Below, one piece after another: positions 44,832 to 53,964 of a stretch of DNA of 64,000 nt. Numbering within the stretch: position 1 is the stretch's first letter; the number at the start of each line of letters is the position of its first letter. A model generated the notes under the pieces. It was not told where the DNA came from and ran no database searches. It saw only the letters and a program-made list of their open reading frames with translations. This DNA comes from Halobacteriales archaeon QS_1_68_20 (GTDB taxonomy: Archaea > Halobacteriota > Halobacteria > Halobacteriales > PXRE01). A program made the translations under genes and the position numbers. The stretch spans positions 62,001 through 126,000 of the forward strand of contig PXRE01000001.1 of the NCBI GenBank assembly GCA_003021085.1. Reading direction: 5' to 3'.

Positions 44832-47212
44832 CCGTCCTCACCCCGGAACCGGATCGTCTCGCCGTCGTCCGGAACCTCTCGGCGCATGGGCTTGTACTCG
44901 CCGTCGGCCCACATCCGCAACTGGTCGTCGTAGTGGTCGGAGAAGTACGACCCGTCCTGGCCGCCCGGGACGACCGACCGCGACTCGCCGTCGACCGGGG
45001 AAATCTGGCGCCAGCTGCTACCCGCCCCGGCGCCGTCGTGGACGTTGAACACGGTGAACCCGGTACCGTCGGTCGGGTACCGCGGGTAGTTCAGCGCGGA
45101 CACCTGCTCGCCGAACTGGTGGTCGACGGTCGTACGGTTGTAGTCACCGTAGGTCTCCCAGCCCTCCTCGTCGATCTCCGCGATGGCCTCTGCCATCGCC
45201 GTCGCCATCACGGCCGCGCGGTCGCCGTCGAAGAAGTCGTCGTCCGGCGGCAGGTTCACGAGTACCCACTCCTGGGGCCACCACGACGAATCGAGGCCCA
45301 TCTCATCGAAGTCGTCGCCCCAGGTCTCTTCGCGGAACTTCTCGTAGAAGCGGTGGAACGCCAGCGCGGCTTTCGAGTCGCGGTCCATCCGGTAGTCCCA
45401 GTCGGCCAGGGCGTCGAGCCACGGGTCGGCGGCCTCTGGCATCCGGTCGCGTGCGTCCAGTATCGCGGGAACGAGCATCCGGGCCCGGATGTCCAGCGAA
45501 TCCCCCTGGAGGTCGGCCATGAACGCCCGGTTCACGGGGTCGTCGTTCCCCACGCGCTCGTCCAGGCGTTCGTAGATGCGCATCCCCCTGAAGCCGGAGG
45601 CGTACTCCTGGCCGATGGGGTACGTCGGGTCGTCGGCCGGCCGCTGGTTGGCCGTGCCGAGGTAGTCGGGGTCGACGGCGCCGGGGTTGTCCTCGAAGGG
45701 GACGAACCCCTCCCAGGAGGACTGCCCGAACGGTTCGAAGCCCCGCCACTCGGCTTCGCCGGCGGTCCCGTCGAAGACCCGGTTGCCCCGGACTACCTCC
45801 CCGTCGACTTCCCGGACCGGGATCTTCCCGGTCATCTTGTAGAGGATGCCCTCGTCGTCGACGTACAGCGCGTTCTGCGTGGGCACGTCCATCTTCCGGA
45901 GGGCCTCGCGGTACTCCGAACGGTCGGTCGCATGACTGAACTCGTAGATCGCCGCCGACTCGCGAGTGCCGGACATGCCAGTCCACGAGACGCCGACGTG
46001 GCGAGTCTCGCCGTTCACCTCGCGGTCGAGGAAGATGCCGTGGACGGTCTTCTTTACCTCTACCTCGCGGTTTTCCCCGTCGGCTACCTCCACGGTCCTG
46101 GTTTCGGTCTCGAAGTCCCGCCACCCGTCGCGATAGCGGTACTGGTCGCCGTCGGTCTCGTAGGTGTAGAAATCGATCACGTCCGCGCCCGTGTTGGTGA
46201 ACCCCCAGGCGCCGTGGTCGTTCTCCCCGACGATGACGAACGGGATGCCGGGGAACGTGGCGCCCCGGACGTTCACGTCCCCGACCGAGAGGTGCTGTTC
46301 GTACCAGACGGGCGGTGCCATCAGCGTCAGGTGTGGGTCGTACGCGAGGATGGGGGACCCGCTCGCGGTGTGTTCGCCCGACACCGCCCAGTGGTTCGAC
46401 CCCCACAGCGGCGGTGGTTCGATCCCTGCCAGCCAGTCGACGAACCCGGAGTCGAGGCCCCGGAGCGCGCCGGACCCGGCACCCGTCCGGTTCGTCCCCT
46501 CCAGTTGCCCGCCGATGCCCTCGCGCAGGATTGGCGCACCGTGGTCGAACCGGCGACCGTACAGTCGCTGGTACGTCGCGTCGTCGAGTTCCTCCCGGAG
46601 GAGGCTCCGGCGGAGCGTGCTGAAACTCCCGGTCAGCCCCCAGGAGATCTGCTGGCCGACCAGCAGGGTGTCCACCACGGTCCACTCGTCGGGTTCGTAG
46701 CCCACGAGGCCGAACTCCAGGGGCGCTGGCCCCTCGTCGAGGTACGCGTTGACCCCGTCGACGTAGGCCTCGGTCAGGGTCTCCGTGCGTGTCCCCGCCA
46801 GCGCCTCGGCCGACGCCTCCGCGCCCCCGCGAAAGTCCATCTTCGCGTTGCGGACGTCCGTCTCGACGGCCACGTCGCCGACGGCTGCCGAGAGGCGGCC
46901 GTCCATCAACCGCCGGATCAGGTCCATCTGGAAGAGGCGGTCGGCCGCGTGGACGTACCCGACCGCGAAGTACGCCGCCGTCTCCTCGTCGGCCTCGACG
47001 TGGGGGACGTGGTAGTCGTCGTAGGTCACCGTCGCCGGGCCGTGGCGGCCGTCGACGTCCTCCGGAACCGGTTGCTGGGTCGACTCCCAGGCCCGCCCGC
47101 TGAGGGGTGCGAACCGCTCCAGGTACGCCCTGGCCGGGGACAGCGCCGCGCCGCCGACGCTGGCCGCCGCGATGGCCCCGAGCAGCGCCCGTCGCGTGGT
47201 GTTGGAAGGCAC
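44828..47212 (-). CDS. Penicillin acylase family (Ntn) hydrolase, Tat-exported
   Basis: 794 residues from GTG 47212. A TATA-like AATTATTATCC about 25 bp upstream supports this start over the GTG at 47230. The N-terminus TTRRALLGAIAAASVGGAAL is a twin-arginine signal, so it acts outside. Family marks: ATVTYDDYHVPHVEADEETA, FQMDLIRRLMDGRLSAAVGD, and WGSNHWAVSGEHTASG, where Ser272 becomes the N-terminal nucleophile after self-cleavage; also YNRTTVDHQFG and VVPGGQDGSYFSDHYDDQ. Members cleave amides of penicillin, acyl-homoserine lactones or other side chains; the substrate here is unknown. It is divergent from the Liv operon by 154 bp. Confidence 0.92.
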   Translation of the reverse strand: MPSNTTRRALLGAIAAASVGGAALSPARAYLERFAPLSGRAWESTQQPVPEDVDGRHGPATVTYDDYHVPHVEADEETAAYFAVGYVHAADRLFQMDLIRRLMDGRLSAAVGDVAVETDVRNAKMDFRGGAEASAEALAGTRTETLTEAYVDGVNAYLDEGPAPLEFGLVGYEPDEWTVVDTLLVGQQISWGLTGSFSTLRRSLLREELDDATYQRLYGRRFDHGAPILREGIGGQLEGTNRTGAGSGALRGLDSGFVDWLAGIEPPPLWGSNHWAVSGEHTASGSPILAYDPHLTLMAPPVWYEQHLSVGDVNVRGATFPGIPFVIVGENDHGAWGFTNTGADVIDFYTYETDGDQYRYRDGWRDFETETRTVEVADGENREVEVKKTVHGIFLDREVNGETRHVGVSWTGMSGTRESAAIYEFSHATDRSEYREALRKMDVPTQNALYVDDEGILYKMTGKIPVREVDGEVVRGNRVFDGTAGEAEWRGFEPFGQSSWEGFVPFEDNPGAVDPDYLGTANQRPADDPTYPIGQEYASGFRGMRIYERLDERVGNDDPVNRAFMADLQGDSLDIRARMLVPAILDARDRMPEAADPWLDALADWDYRMDRDSKAALAFHRFYEKFREETWGDDFDEMGLDSSWWPQEWVLVNLPPDDDFFDGDRAAVMATAMAEAIAEIDEEGWETYGDYNRTTVDHQFGEQVSALNYPRYPTDGTGFTVFNVHDGAGAGSSWRQISPVDGESRSVVPGGQDGSYFSDHYDDQLRMWADGEYKPMRREVPDDGETIRFRGEDG

Positions 47213-47366
47213 ACCGGAGAAACTCCCCACGGGATAATAATTTCTCGGGGTCCCGGTCCGACGGTGCCGAGTCGAGAATCCCGTCGGCGACGGGGGATTT
47301 CACCGAACGATGAAGAGACATATAAAAATACATTTAACATCTAGCGGGTACTACCGACTCGACGGT

Positions 47367-48611
47367 ATGCGAACGAATGACAGGACGACGGGAGGGTCGA
47401 ACAGTTCCCGACGACGGTTCCTCCGGGCAGTCGGCGCGGCCGGACTGGGCACTGCCGTCGCCGGGTGTCTCGGTGGCGGCGGTGGACCGTACGAGATCGG
47501 GATGGTCGACGCGCTGTCCGGGTCGCTGAGTCCGTACGGCGACCGGAACCAGCGGGGCGTCGACTTCGCGCTCGAGGACGTCAACGCGGTCGGCATCGGC
47601 GAGGACGAGCGCGAACTGGACATCACCGTCGAAGACTCCGAGAGTTCCGAGGGGCCGGGCGTCAGTTCCGCCCAGAAACTCGTCAACCAGGACGGCGCCC
47701 CCCTGCTGATCGGGGCCGTGAGCAGCGGGGTGTCGACGGCCATCTACGACAGCGTCACCGAGGCTGCCGACGTCCTCCAGATCAGCCAGAACAGCACCAG
47801 TCCCCGGTTGAGCGACCGGCCGGACCTGATGCGGATGAGTCCCAGCGGCCAGACGAAGGGGACGGCGCTGGCCAACCTGCTCTCGGACGACGGGCAGAAC
47901 AGCGTGGCCGTCACGTTCGTCAACAACGACTACGGCCAGGGGCTGTCGGAGGTCTTCGAGCAGGAGTTCGACGGTGAGGTGCCGTACAACCAGCCCCACG
48001 ACCAGGGCAAAGGCTCCTACAGCGGGGAAGTCTCGGAGATGCACGACGCCGGGGCCGACGCCTGGCTGTTCATCACCTACGCCGAGGAGTTCACCGTCAT
48101 GATCAACGAGGCCTACGAGCAGGGCCTCACCGAGCAGTACGACCTCTACGGGGCCGAGAGCACCATCGCCGACGAGATCCTGCAGAACACCCCCGAAGGG
48201 AGCCACGACGGCATGACGGGGATCACGGAGAGCGCGCCCGTCGACCAGCAGAACTACCAGGACTTCAAGAGCAGGTTCGAGGACGAACACGGCGAGGCCC
48301 CGACGGTGTGGTCGGCGTACGCCTACGACGCCGTCGTCGTCAGTGCCCTCAGCATCCACCTCGCCGACGAGTTCGAGGGACCGGCGCTGAAGGAGGTCGT
48401 CCGCGACCTCACCCGGCCCGAGGGCACGAAGGTCATGACGTTCGAGGAGGCAGTCAACGAGGTCGATCCCGGTGGCGACCCGTCGGCCATCAACTACGAG
48501 GGGGTCTCGGGACCTATCGACCTCGACGAGAACGGTGACCCGAAGGGGTTCTACCAGATCTACCACGTCGAGGATCACTCCTACGAGTTCGGTGACTTCA
48601 TCACCGGCTAA
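47367..48611 (+). CDS. Branched-chain amino acid/amide ABC transporter, substrate-binding lipoprotein
   Basis: 414 residues from ATG 47367. The signal combines Tat and lipobox: SSRRRFLRAVGAAGLGTAV ending AGC with Cys34, so it is a membrane-anchored lipoprotein. The mature part is a periplasmic-binding fold of the LivJ type: IGMVDALSGSLSPYGDRNQR, DFALEDVNAVG, PLLIGAVSSGVSTAIYDSV, QISQNSTSPRLSDRPDLMRM, and YAYDAVVVSALSIHLADEFE. It is the first gene of an operon with two permeases and two ATPases. The substrate is probably branched-chain amino acids, urea or amides (inference from family). TATA-like runs lie near 47320-47330. Confidence 0.93.
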   Translation: MRTNDRTTGGSNSSRRRFLRAVGAAGLGTAVAGCLGGGGGPYEIGMVDALSGSLSPYGDRNQRGVDFALEDVNAVGIGEDERELDITVEDSESSEGPGVSSAQKLVNQDGAPLLIGAVSSGVSTAIYDSVTEAADVLQISQNSTSPRLSDRPDLMRMSPSGQTKGTALANLLSDDGQNSVAVTFVNNDYGQGLSEVFEQEFDGEVPYNQPHDQGKGSYSGEVSEMHDAGADAWLFITYAEEFTVMINEAYEQGLTEQYDLYGAESTIADEILQNTPEGSHDGMTGITESAPVDQQNYQDFKSRFEDEHGEAPTVWSAYAYDAVVVSALSIHLADEFEGPALKEVVRDLTRPEGTKVMTFEEAVNEVDPGGDPSAINYEGVSGPIDLDENGDPKGFYQIYHVEDHSYEFGDFITG

Positions 48612-48676
48612 CAGGGGTCCAGACCGCACCGCACGACGAACGCCCCCTCGAACGATTCACCGAACGGAGGACAACC

Positions 48677-49561
48677 GTGGTCGACTTCGATCCGCAACTC
48701 GTGGCAGACGGGCTGGTATACAGTAGCATCATCGTCCTCGGGAGCATCGGGCTCTCGCTGGTCTACGACATCGCAGACTTCCCCAACTTCGCGCACGGCG
48801 ACCTGATGGCCGTCGGGGCGTTCGGCGCACTCGCGGTACACGGGAGCCTCGGCTTCCCGTTCCCGGTCGCGGTCGTCACAGGGATGGTGATCGGCGCCGT
48901 CGTGGCTGTCCTCACGAACCGCGTCGTGTTCGAACCCATGGACGCCGGGCCGCTGGAGTTGCTGATCGCCAGCATCGGCGTCGCGCTGATCTATCGCGCG
49001 GCGTTGATGCAGCGGTTCGGTACCGAGTCACAGAGCTACGACGTCGGTGGCCAGGCGCCGATCGATGCCGCACAGGAGACTCTCGGCATCGCCATCAACG
49101 TCCGCGCGGTGGCCATCATCGCCGTGACGCTCGTGCTGGTCGGCGCCCTGCACGCGATGCTCCAGTACACGTCGCTGGGCCGGCAGATGCGGGCCACCTC
49201 CGCGAATCCGTCGCTGGCGCGAGTCAGCGGCATCCGGACCGACCGGGTCGTCACCGCGATGTGGGTGATCGGCGGGGCGCTGGCCGCCGCCGGTGGCGTC
49301 TTCCTCGGCCTGCACACCCTGATCCGGCCGCGGATGGGGTTCGACATCCTGCTGGTGCTGTTCGCGGCGGTGATCCTCGGCGGCATCGGTAGCGTCTACG
49401 GCGCGATGGCCGGCGGCCTCGTCATCGGCATGGTCCACGAACTGACCCCGGCCATCCCGGTGGTGCCGACGCGGTACAACACGGCCATCGCGTTCGTCAT
49501 CATGATCCTGATCCTCCTGGTCCAGCCCAGCGGCATCGCGGGAGGGAAGACCTCAGCATGA
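48677..49561 (+). CDS. livH: Liv-type ABC transporter permease (LivH)
   Basis: 294 residues from GTG 48677, 65 bp after the binding-protein stop. Eight or so helices; family marks are LVYDIADFPNFAHGDLMAVG at the start, RVVFEPMDAGPLELLIASIG, TSLGRQMRATSANPSLARVS (the cytoplasmic EAA-like loop), and ILGGIGSVYGAMAGGLVIGM near the end. It forms half of the membrane channel together with LivM. Stop/start overlap ATGA with livM (49558-49561). Confidence 0.94.
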   Translation: MVDFDPQLVADGLVYSSIIVLGSIGLSLVYDIADFPNFAHGDLMAVGAFGALAVHGSLGFPFPVAVVTGMVIGAVVAVLTNRVVFEPMDAGPLELLIASIGVALIYRAALMQRFGTESQSYDVGGQAPIDAAQETLGIAINVRAVAIIAVTLVLVGALHAMLQYTSLGRQMRATSANPSLARVSGIRTDRVVTAMWVIGGALAAAGGVFLGLHTLIRPRMGFDILLVLFAAVILGGIGSVYGAMAGGLVIGMVHELTPAIPVVPTRYNTAIAFVIMILILLVQPSGIAGGKTSA

Positions 49562-50655
49562 CCGACGGACAGTCGTTCCTGCAGTCACCGATCGGGGCCA
49601 CCCGGGGCTGGTGGGACGACCTCGAGACCGAGGAGCGCAACACCATCGTCGGCCTGGCCGTCTTCGGAGGCCTGTTGCTGGCGGCGACGGCGGTCGGGAT
49701 ACTGAACCCCACCTACCTGCTGTACCTGCTGACCCTGGCGGGGATGTTCACCCTGATGACGCTCGGACTGAACGTCCAGTGGGGATACACGGGGCTGGTC
49801 AACTTCAGCGTCATCGCGTTCTGGGGGATCGGCGCCTACAGCGCAGCGATGGTCACCGCGGAGCGCTCGCCACTGGGATGGGAACTGCATCCCGTCTGGG
49901 GCGTCGTCGTCGCAGTCGTCGCCTCGGCGCTTCTCGCAACGCTCATCGCCGTCCCCACGTTGCGGCTCCGGGCGGACTACCTCGCCATCGCCACGCTCGG
50001 GTTCGCGGAGATCGTCCGCATGGTCATCAACAACGAGCGGGCCTACACCAACGGTAGCGCCGGCATCCCGGGCATCCCCTCTGTGGCAGAGTGGGTAGAG
50101 TCCCCCGACCTCGTCAGTTTCCTGACCATCGCGTTGCTCGTCGCCGTCGTGTACCTGGTCCTGCGGCGGGCCCAACTGTCCCCGTGGGGACGGGTCCAGC
50201 GGACGATACGCGCCGACGAGGACCTCGCGCAGGCGCTGGGCAAGAACACCTTCCGGTTCAAACTCCAGTCGTTCGTGCTGGGGAGTGTGATCATGGCGCT
50301 GGCGGGGGTGGCGTACGTCCACCTGATCACCCCGCTGATCACGCCCACCGGGCTAGAACCCATCCGGACGTTCTACGTCTGGATCGGGATCATCCTCGGC
50401 GGGAGCGGTAGCAACCGCGGGGCCGTCGTCGGCGGCCTGACCATCGTCGCGATCAGGCAGGCGCCCAGTTTCATCAGGAACCAGCTATTGAACGTCCCCG
50501 CGATCGCTCCCTACGTCAGCGAGATCAACGTCGGGGCGCTCAGGCTGTTCCTGGTCGGGGTGCTGGTGATCCTGATCGTCCGGTACCGCTCGTCGGGACT
50601 GCTCCCGCCGAAACGCGAACACATCTGGTCGAAGACCCTGGAGGACCGGTCATGA
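49558..50655 (+). CDS. livM: Liv-type ABC transporter permease (LivM)
   Basis: 365 residues. Multi-span permease with GLNVQWGYTGLVNFSVIAFW (LivM signature), YLAIATLGFAEIVRMVINNE, VLRRAQLSPWGRVQRTIRAD then EDLAQALGKNTFRFKLQSFV (cytosolic coupling loop), and IILGGSGSNRGAVVGGLTIV. A 15-residue acidic region precedes the first helix. It pairs with LivH. Its stop overlaps the livG start as ATGA (50652-50655). Confidence 0.94.
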   Translation: MTDGQSFLQSPIGATRGWWDDLETEERNTIVGLAVFGGLLLAATAVGILNPTYLLYLLTLAGMFTLMTLGLNVQWGYTGLVNFSVIAFWGIGAYSAAMVTAERSPLGWELHPVWGVVVAVVASALLATLIAVPTLRLRADYLAIATLGFAEIVRMVINNERAYTNGSAGIPGIPSVAEWVESPDLVSFLTIALLVAVVYLVLRRAQLSPWGRVQRTIRADEDLAQALGKNTFRFKLQSFVLGSVIMALAGVAYVHLITPLITPTGLEPIRTFYVWIGIILGGSGSNRGAVVGGLTIVAIRQAPSFIRNQLLNVPAIAPYVSEINVGALRLFLVGVLVILIVRYRSSGLLPPKREHIWSKTLEDRS

Positions 50656-51467
50656 ACGAGAGCGAACTCGACTACGAGGGCGGCGACCTACAGAAGGAAG
50701 ACCCACTCCTGCGCGTCGAGGACCTCCGGAAGACCTTCGGCGGCGTCGTCGCCGCGGACGACGCCACCTTCGCCGTCGAACGTGGCTCGATCACCGGACT
50801 GATCGGGCCCAACGGCGCCGGCAAGTCCACGCTGTTCAACCTGATCTCGGGCTTCTACGAACCCGACGGCGGCGCCGTCTACCTCGGCGACGAGGAGATC
50901 ACCGGCATGCGGCCCGACCAGATCGCCCAGAAAGGGTTGATCCGGACGTTCCAGACGCCCAGGAAACTGGAGGGGATGACCGTCCGGGAGAGCCTGCTGG
51001 TCGCCCCGGCGGGCCAGCGCGGCGAGTCGTTGCTCCCGCTGTGGACCTCGCCGTCGTCGGTCACCGCCCAGGAGGACGAACTCCTCGACCGGGCGGAGGA
51101 CCTGCTGTCGTTCTTCGAGATCGACCACCTCGCCACCGAACCCTCGCCGGAACTGTCCGGGGGCCAGCTGAAACTGGTCGAACTCGCGCGAGCGATGATG
51201 ACCGACCCGGACGTGCTGTTGCTGGACGAACCGGTCGCGGGCGTCAACCCGGTGCTGGAGGAGAAACTGGCCGAACACATCCGCCGCCTGAACGAGGAGC
51301 AGGGCGTCACCGTCCTGCTGATCGAACACGACATGGAGTTCATCATGGACCTGGCCGACCCCATCGTCGTCCTCGACCAGGGCCGCGTCCTCGTGGAGGG
51401 GACGCCCGAAGCAGTCCGGACGGACGACCGCGTCGTCGACGCCTACCTGGGAGGTGTCGCGGAATGA
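50652..51467 (+). CDS. livG: Liv-type ABC transporter ATPase (LivG)
   Basis: 271 residues. Walker A is GLIGPNGAGKSTLFNLI, the Q-loop is in LIRTFQTPRKLEGMTVRESL, the ABC signature is PELSGGQLKLVELARAMMTD, Walker B is VLLLDEPVAGVNPVL and the switch histidine lies in VLLIEHDMEFIMDLADPIVV. The C-terminal extension after EGTPEAVRTDDRVVDAYLGG is the LivG/LptB type. An acidic N-terminal tail of 15 residues is present, as in other haloarchaeal ATPases. It overlaps livF as ATGA (51464-51467). Confidence 0.95.
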   Translation: MNESELDYEGGDLQKEDPLLRVEDLRKTFGGVVAADDATFAVERGSITGLIGPNGAGKSTLFNLISGFYEPDGGAVYLGDEEITGMRPDQIAQKGLIRTFQTPRKLEGMTVRESLLVAPAGQRGESLLPLWTSPSSVTAQEDELLDRAEDLLSFFEIDHLATEPSPELSGGQLKLVELARAMMTDPDVLLLDEPVAGVNPVLEEKLAEHIRRLNEEQGVTVLLIEHDMEFIMDLADPIVVLDQGRVLVEGTPEAVRTDDRVVDAYLGGVAE

Positions 51468-52165
51468 GCGTGCTGGAAGTCCGCGACGTCGACTCGGGGT
51501 ACGGCGACATGCAGGTACTCCACGGGATGTCCCTGGACCTCCACGAGGAGGAGATCGTCTGCATGGTCGGCCCGAACGGTGCCGGCAAGTCGACGGTGCT
51601 GAAGACGGTATTCGGCCTGCTCGAACCCTGGAGCGGGACGATCAGGCTGGACGGCGAGGACATCACCGGGATGGCCCCGGAGGACCTCGTCAGGCGGGGC
51701 ATGGCGTACGTCCCCCAGGTCGACAACGTCTTCCCGCCGTTGACCGTCGAGGAGAACCTCCGGATGGGCGGCGTCGCCCGCGAGGATCCGGGGCCGGTGA
51801 TCGAGGAACTGTACGAGCGGTTCCCCCTGCTCGACGAGAAACGGACCGCGAAGGCCGGGTCGCTGTCGGGCGGCCAGCAGCAACTGCTGGCGCTGGCCCG
51901 GGCGCTGGTCGTGGAACCGGAGGTGCTGTTGATCGACGAACCGTCTGCGGGACTCGCCCCCACCATCGTCGACGACGTGTTCGAGGACGTCAGGAAGGTC
52001 AACGAACTCGGGACGGCCATCCTCATGATCGAGCAGAACGCCCGGGCCGGCCTCCGGATCTCCGACCGGGGCTACGTGCTCGACCAGGGGTCCGTCGAGT
52101 TCGAAGGGAACGCCGACACGTTGCTTGAGGACCCGAAGGTTGCCGAACTCTATCTCGGCGGCTAG
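51464..52165 (+). CDS. livF: Liv-type ABC transporter ATPase (LivF)
   Basis: 233 residues from ATG 51464; the longer open frame to 51041 lies inside livG. Walker A is VGPNGAGKSTVLKTVFGLL, Q-loop in MAYVPQVDNVFPPLTVEENL, signature AGSLSGGQQQLLALARALVV, Walker B VLLIDEPSAGLAPTIVDDVF, switch region MIEQNARAGLRISDRGYVL and the end DPKVAELYLGG, all LivF-specific. It is the last gene of the five-gene unit. The Usp gene converges 30 bp downstream. Confidence 0.95.
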   Translation: MSVLEVRDVDSGYGDMQVLHGMSLDLHEEEIVCMVGPNGAGKSTVLKTVFGLLEPWSGTIRLDGEDITGMAPEDLVRRGMAYVPQVDNVFPPLTVEENLRMGGVAREDPGPVIEELYERFPLLDEKRTAKAGSLSGGQQQLLALARALVVEPEVLLIDEPSAGLAPTIVDDVFEDVRKVNELGTAILMIEQNARAGLRISDRGYVLDQGSVEFEGNADTLLEDPKVAELYLGG

Positions 52166-52195
52166 GTCGACGCCGCCGACTTCCGGACCGGCCGC

Positions 52196-52636
52196 TCACT
52201 CGCCGTCCGTCTCCTCCATCGTCACCGGGACCGTCACCACCGGCACGCCGGCCGTCCGGACCACCTTCTCGGTCGTACTGCCGACGAGGTAGCGGTCGAG
52301 GCCGGTCCGGCCGTGGGTGCCCATCACGGTCACGTCGCCCGGGTCGGCCGTCTCGACGATGGTCTTCGCGGGCGTGCCCTCCGTGACGGTGGTGGTTACG
52401 TCGACGCCGGCCGCCTCTGCACGCTCGCGGACCGCCTCGACGACGCTCTCGCCGGAGGCCGTCAGCGCGTCCAGGGTCGGCCCGGAGTAGGCGTCGCTGG
52501 CGTGGGCGACGGTCACGTCCACGACGTACAGGACGTGCATCGGGGCGTCGAACCGTCTGGCGAGTTCCAGGGCGTGCCCGGTCGCGGCTTCGGCCCCGTC
52601 GCTGCCGTCGGTCGGGAACAGGACGCGTTCGTACAC
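52196..52636 (-). CDS. Universal stress protein (UspA family)
   Basis: 146 residues from GTG 52636 (VYERVLFPTDGSDGAEAATG). Upstream GTG codons near 52680 would add about 15 residues. The single Usp domain ends GTHGRTGLDRYLVGSTTEKV, the G-x2-G-x9-G-S ATP-binding pattern, and VVRTAGVPVVTVPVTMEE. An ALELARRFDAPMHVLYVVDV strand-helix pair is typical. It is divergent from the site-2 protease gene; the two may share control. Confidence 0.93.
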   Translation of the reverse strand: MYERVLFPTDGSDGAEAATGHALELARRFDAPMHVLYVVDVTVAHASDAYSGPTLDALTASGESVVEAVRERAEAAGVDVTTTVTEGTPAKTIVETADPGDVTVMGTHGRTGLDRYLVGSTTEKVVRTAGVPVVTVPVTMEETDGE

Positions 52637-52745
52637 GCCCGGTAGTTGGTCCTCGACGTGGAAAGCGGTGTTCACGACCACGACGCAAGCGATCCGCAGG
52701 TACCCGGTATCTACGTCTGATATGGTTCCAGACCCAAATCTCGAC

Positions 52746-53945
52746 ATGGCCAGTTTCCGCATCGGTTCGCTGTTCGGGATCCCGATCCGACTGGGCGTCT
52801 CGTTCCTGTTGATCCTGCCGCTGTTGGCGTATCTCATCGGGTCGCAGGTCGGCGCGACCGTCGAACTGCTCGACGCCGTGTTCGTGACGGACGTCGCCAC
52901 CGAACCCCTCACCGACGGCGCGGTGCCGTGGCTCCTGGGCGTGGCCGCCGCGCTGGGACTGTTCGTGAGCGTCCTGCTCCACGAACTGGGGCACTCGTTG
53001 GTCGCCCGCCGGTACGGCCTCGAAATCGAGGCCATCACCCTGTGGTTCCTGGGCGGTCTCGCGCAGTTCACGGAACTGCCGGACGACTGGCGCCAGGAGT
53101 TCACTATCGCGGTCGTCGGTCCAATCGTCAGCGTCGCGGTCGGCCTGGCCTGTTACGCCGGGGTCGTCCTCTTGCCGACCGGCCTGCCCGGCGTCAGATT
53201 CGTCCTCGGGTACCTGGCAGTGTTGAACGTCGTCCTGGCGGCGTTCAACATGCTCCCGGGGTTCCCGATGGACGGCGGCCGGGTGCTCCGGGCGGTGCTG
53301 TCTCGCAACCGCTCGCGACTGGCGGCGACCCGCATCGCCGCCGCTGTCGGCAAGGGGTTCGCGCTCCTGCTTGGCATCGCCGGCGTGCTGTTGCTGAACG
53401 TCTTCTGGGTCGTCATCGCCTTCTTCATCTTCATCGCGGCGACCAGCGAGACCAGACAGGTCGTCGTGGAGGCGGCCTTCGAGGGGTTGACCGTCGCGGA
53501 GATCATGACGCCCGCACCGGACCTCCGGACGGTCGACCCGGACACGTCGCTGGACGACCTGCTCGACCGGATGCTCACCGAACGGCACACCGGCTACCCC
53601 GTCGTCGAGGCCGGGGACCTCCTCGGTATCGTCACGCTGGAAGACGTCCAGCGTGGTGCGCCCGACCCCGGAACCAGCGCGACCGTCCGCGACGTGATGT
53701 CGACGGACCTCGTGACGGTCACCCCCGGGACGGAGGCGTCGCGAGCGCTCTCGACGCTCCAGCGGGGGGGCGTCGGCCGCATCCTGGTCACCGAACCCGA
53801 CGGTTCGCTGGCGGGCCTCGTCTCGCGGACGGACCTGATGACCGTCTTCCAGATCGCGCAGGCCGGCCAGTCGACCTCGTTGACCGCCGAACCCGTCGAG
53901 CGACAATCGCCGGGCGGGGGCCAGTCCCCGCCCGGCCGCGGGTGA
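52746..53945 (+). CDS. Site-2 protease family (M50) membrane protease with CBS domains
   Basis: 399 residues from ATG 52746 (MASFRIGSLFGIPIRLG, the usual start of these archaeal proteins); ATG 52722 is also in frame. About six helices. The zinc site is HELGH (H79, E80, H83) in FVSVLLHELGHSLVARRYG with the third ligand D176 in NMLPGFPMDGGRVLR. Two CBS domains follow (from about residue 255): LTVAEIMTPAPDLRTVDPDT, VVEAGDLLGIVTLEDV, TVRDVMSTDLVTVTPGTEA and EPDGSLAGLVSRTDLMTVF. CBS pairs bind adenylates, so proteolysis may sense energy state (inference). The target is unknown. Divergent from the Usp gene. Confidence 0.93.
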   Translation: MASFRIGSLFGIPIRLGVSFLLILPLLAYLIGSQVGATVELLDAVFVTDVATEPLTDGAVPWLLGVAAALGLFVSVLLHELGHSLVARRYGLEIEAITLWFLGGLAQFTELPDDWRQEFTIAVVGPIVSVAVGLACYAGVVLLPTGLPGVRFVLGYLAVLNVVLAAFNMLPGFPMDGGRVLRAVLSRNRSRLAATRIAAAVGKGFALLLGIAGVLLLNVFWVVIAFFIFIAATSETRQVVVEAAFEGLTVAEIMTPAPDLRTVDPDTSLDDLLDRMLTERHTGYPVVEAGDLLGIVTLEDVQRGAPDPGTSATVRDVMSTDLVTVTPGTEASRALSTLQRGGVGRILVTEPDGSLAGLVSRTDLMTVFQIAQAGQSTSLTAEPVERQSPGGGQSPPGRG

Positions 53946-53964
53946 TGTCGGTGCGGCCGTCGCC

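Noticed and set aside
44933-47344. Very long plus-strand open frame (803 codons) opposite the penicillin acylase
   Set aside because: It is the antisense shadow of a high-GC gene. The acylase on the minus strand has full family motifs, while the shadow is Arg/Gly/Val-rich without any domain.
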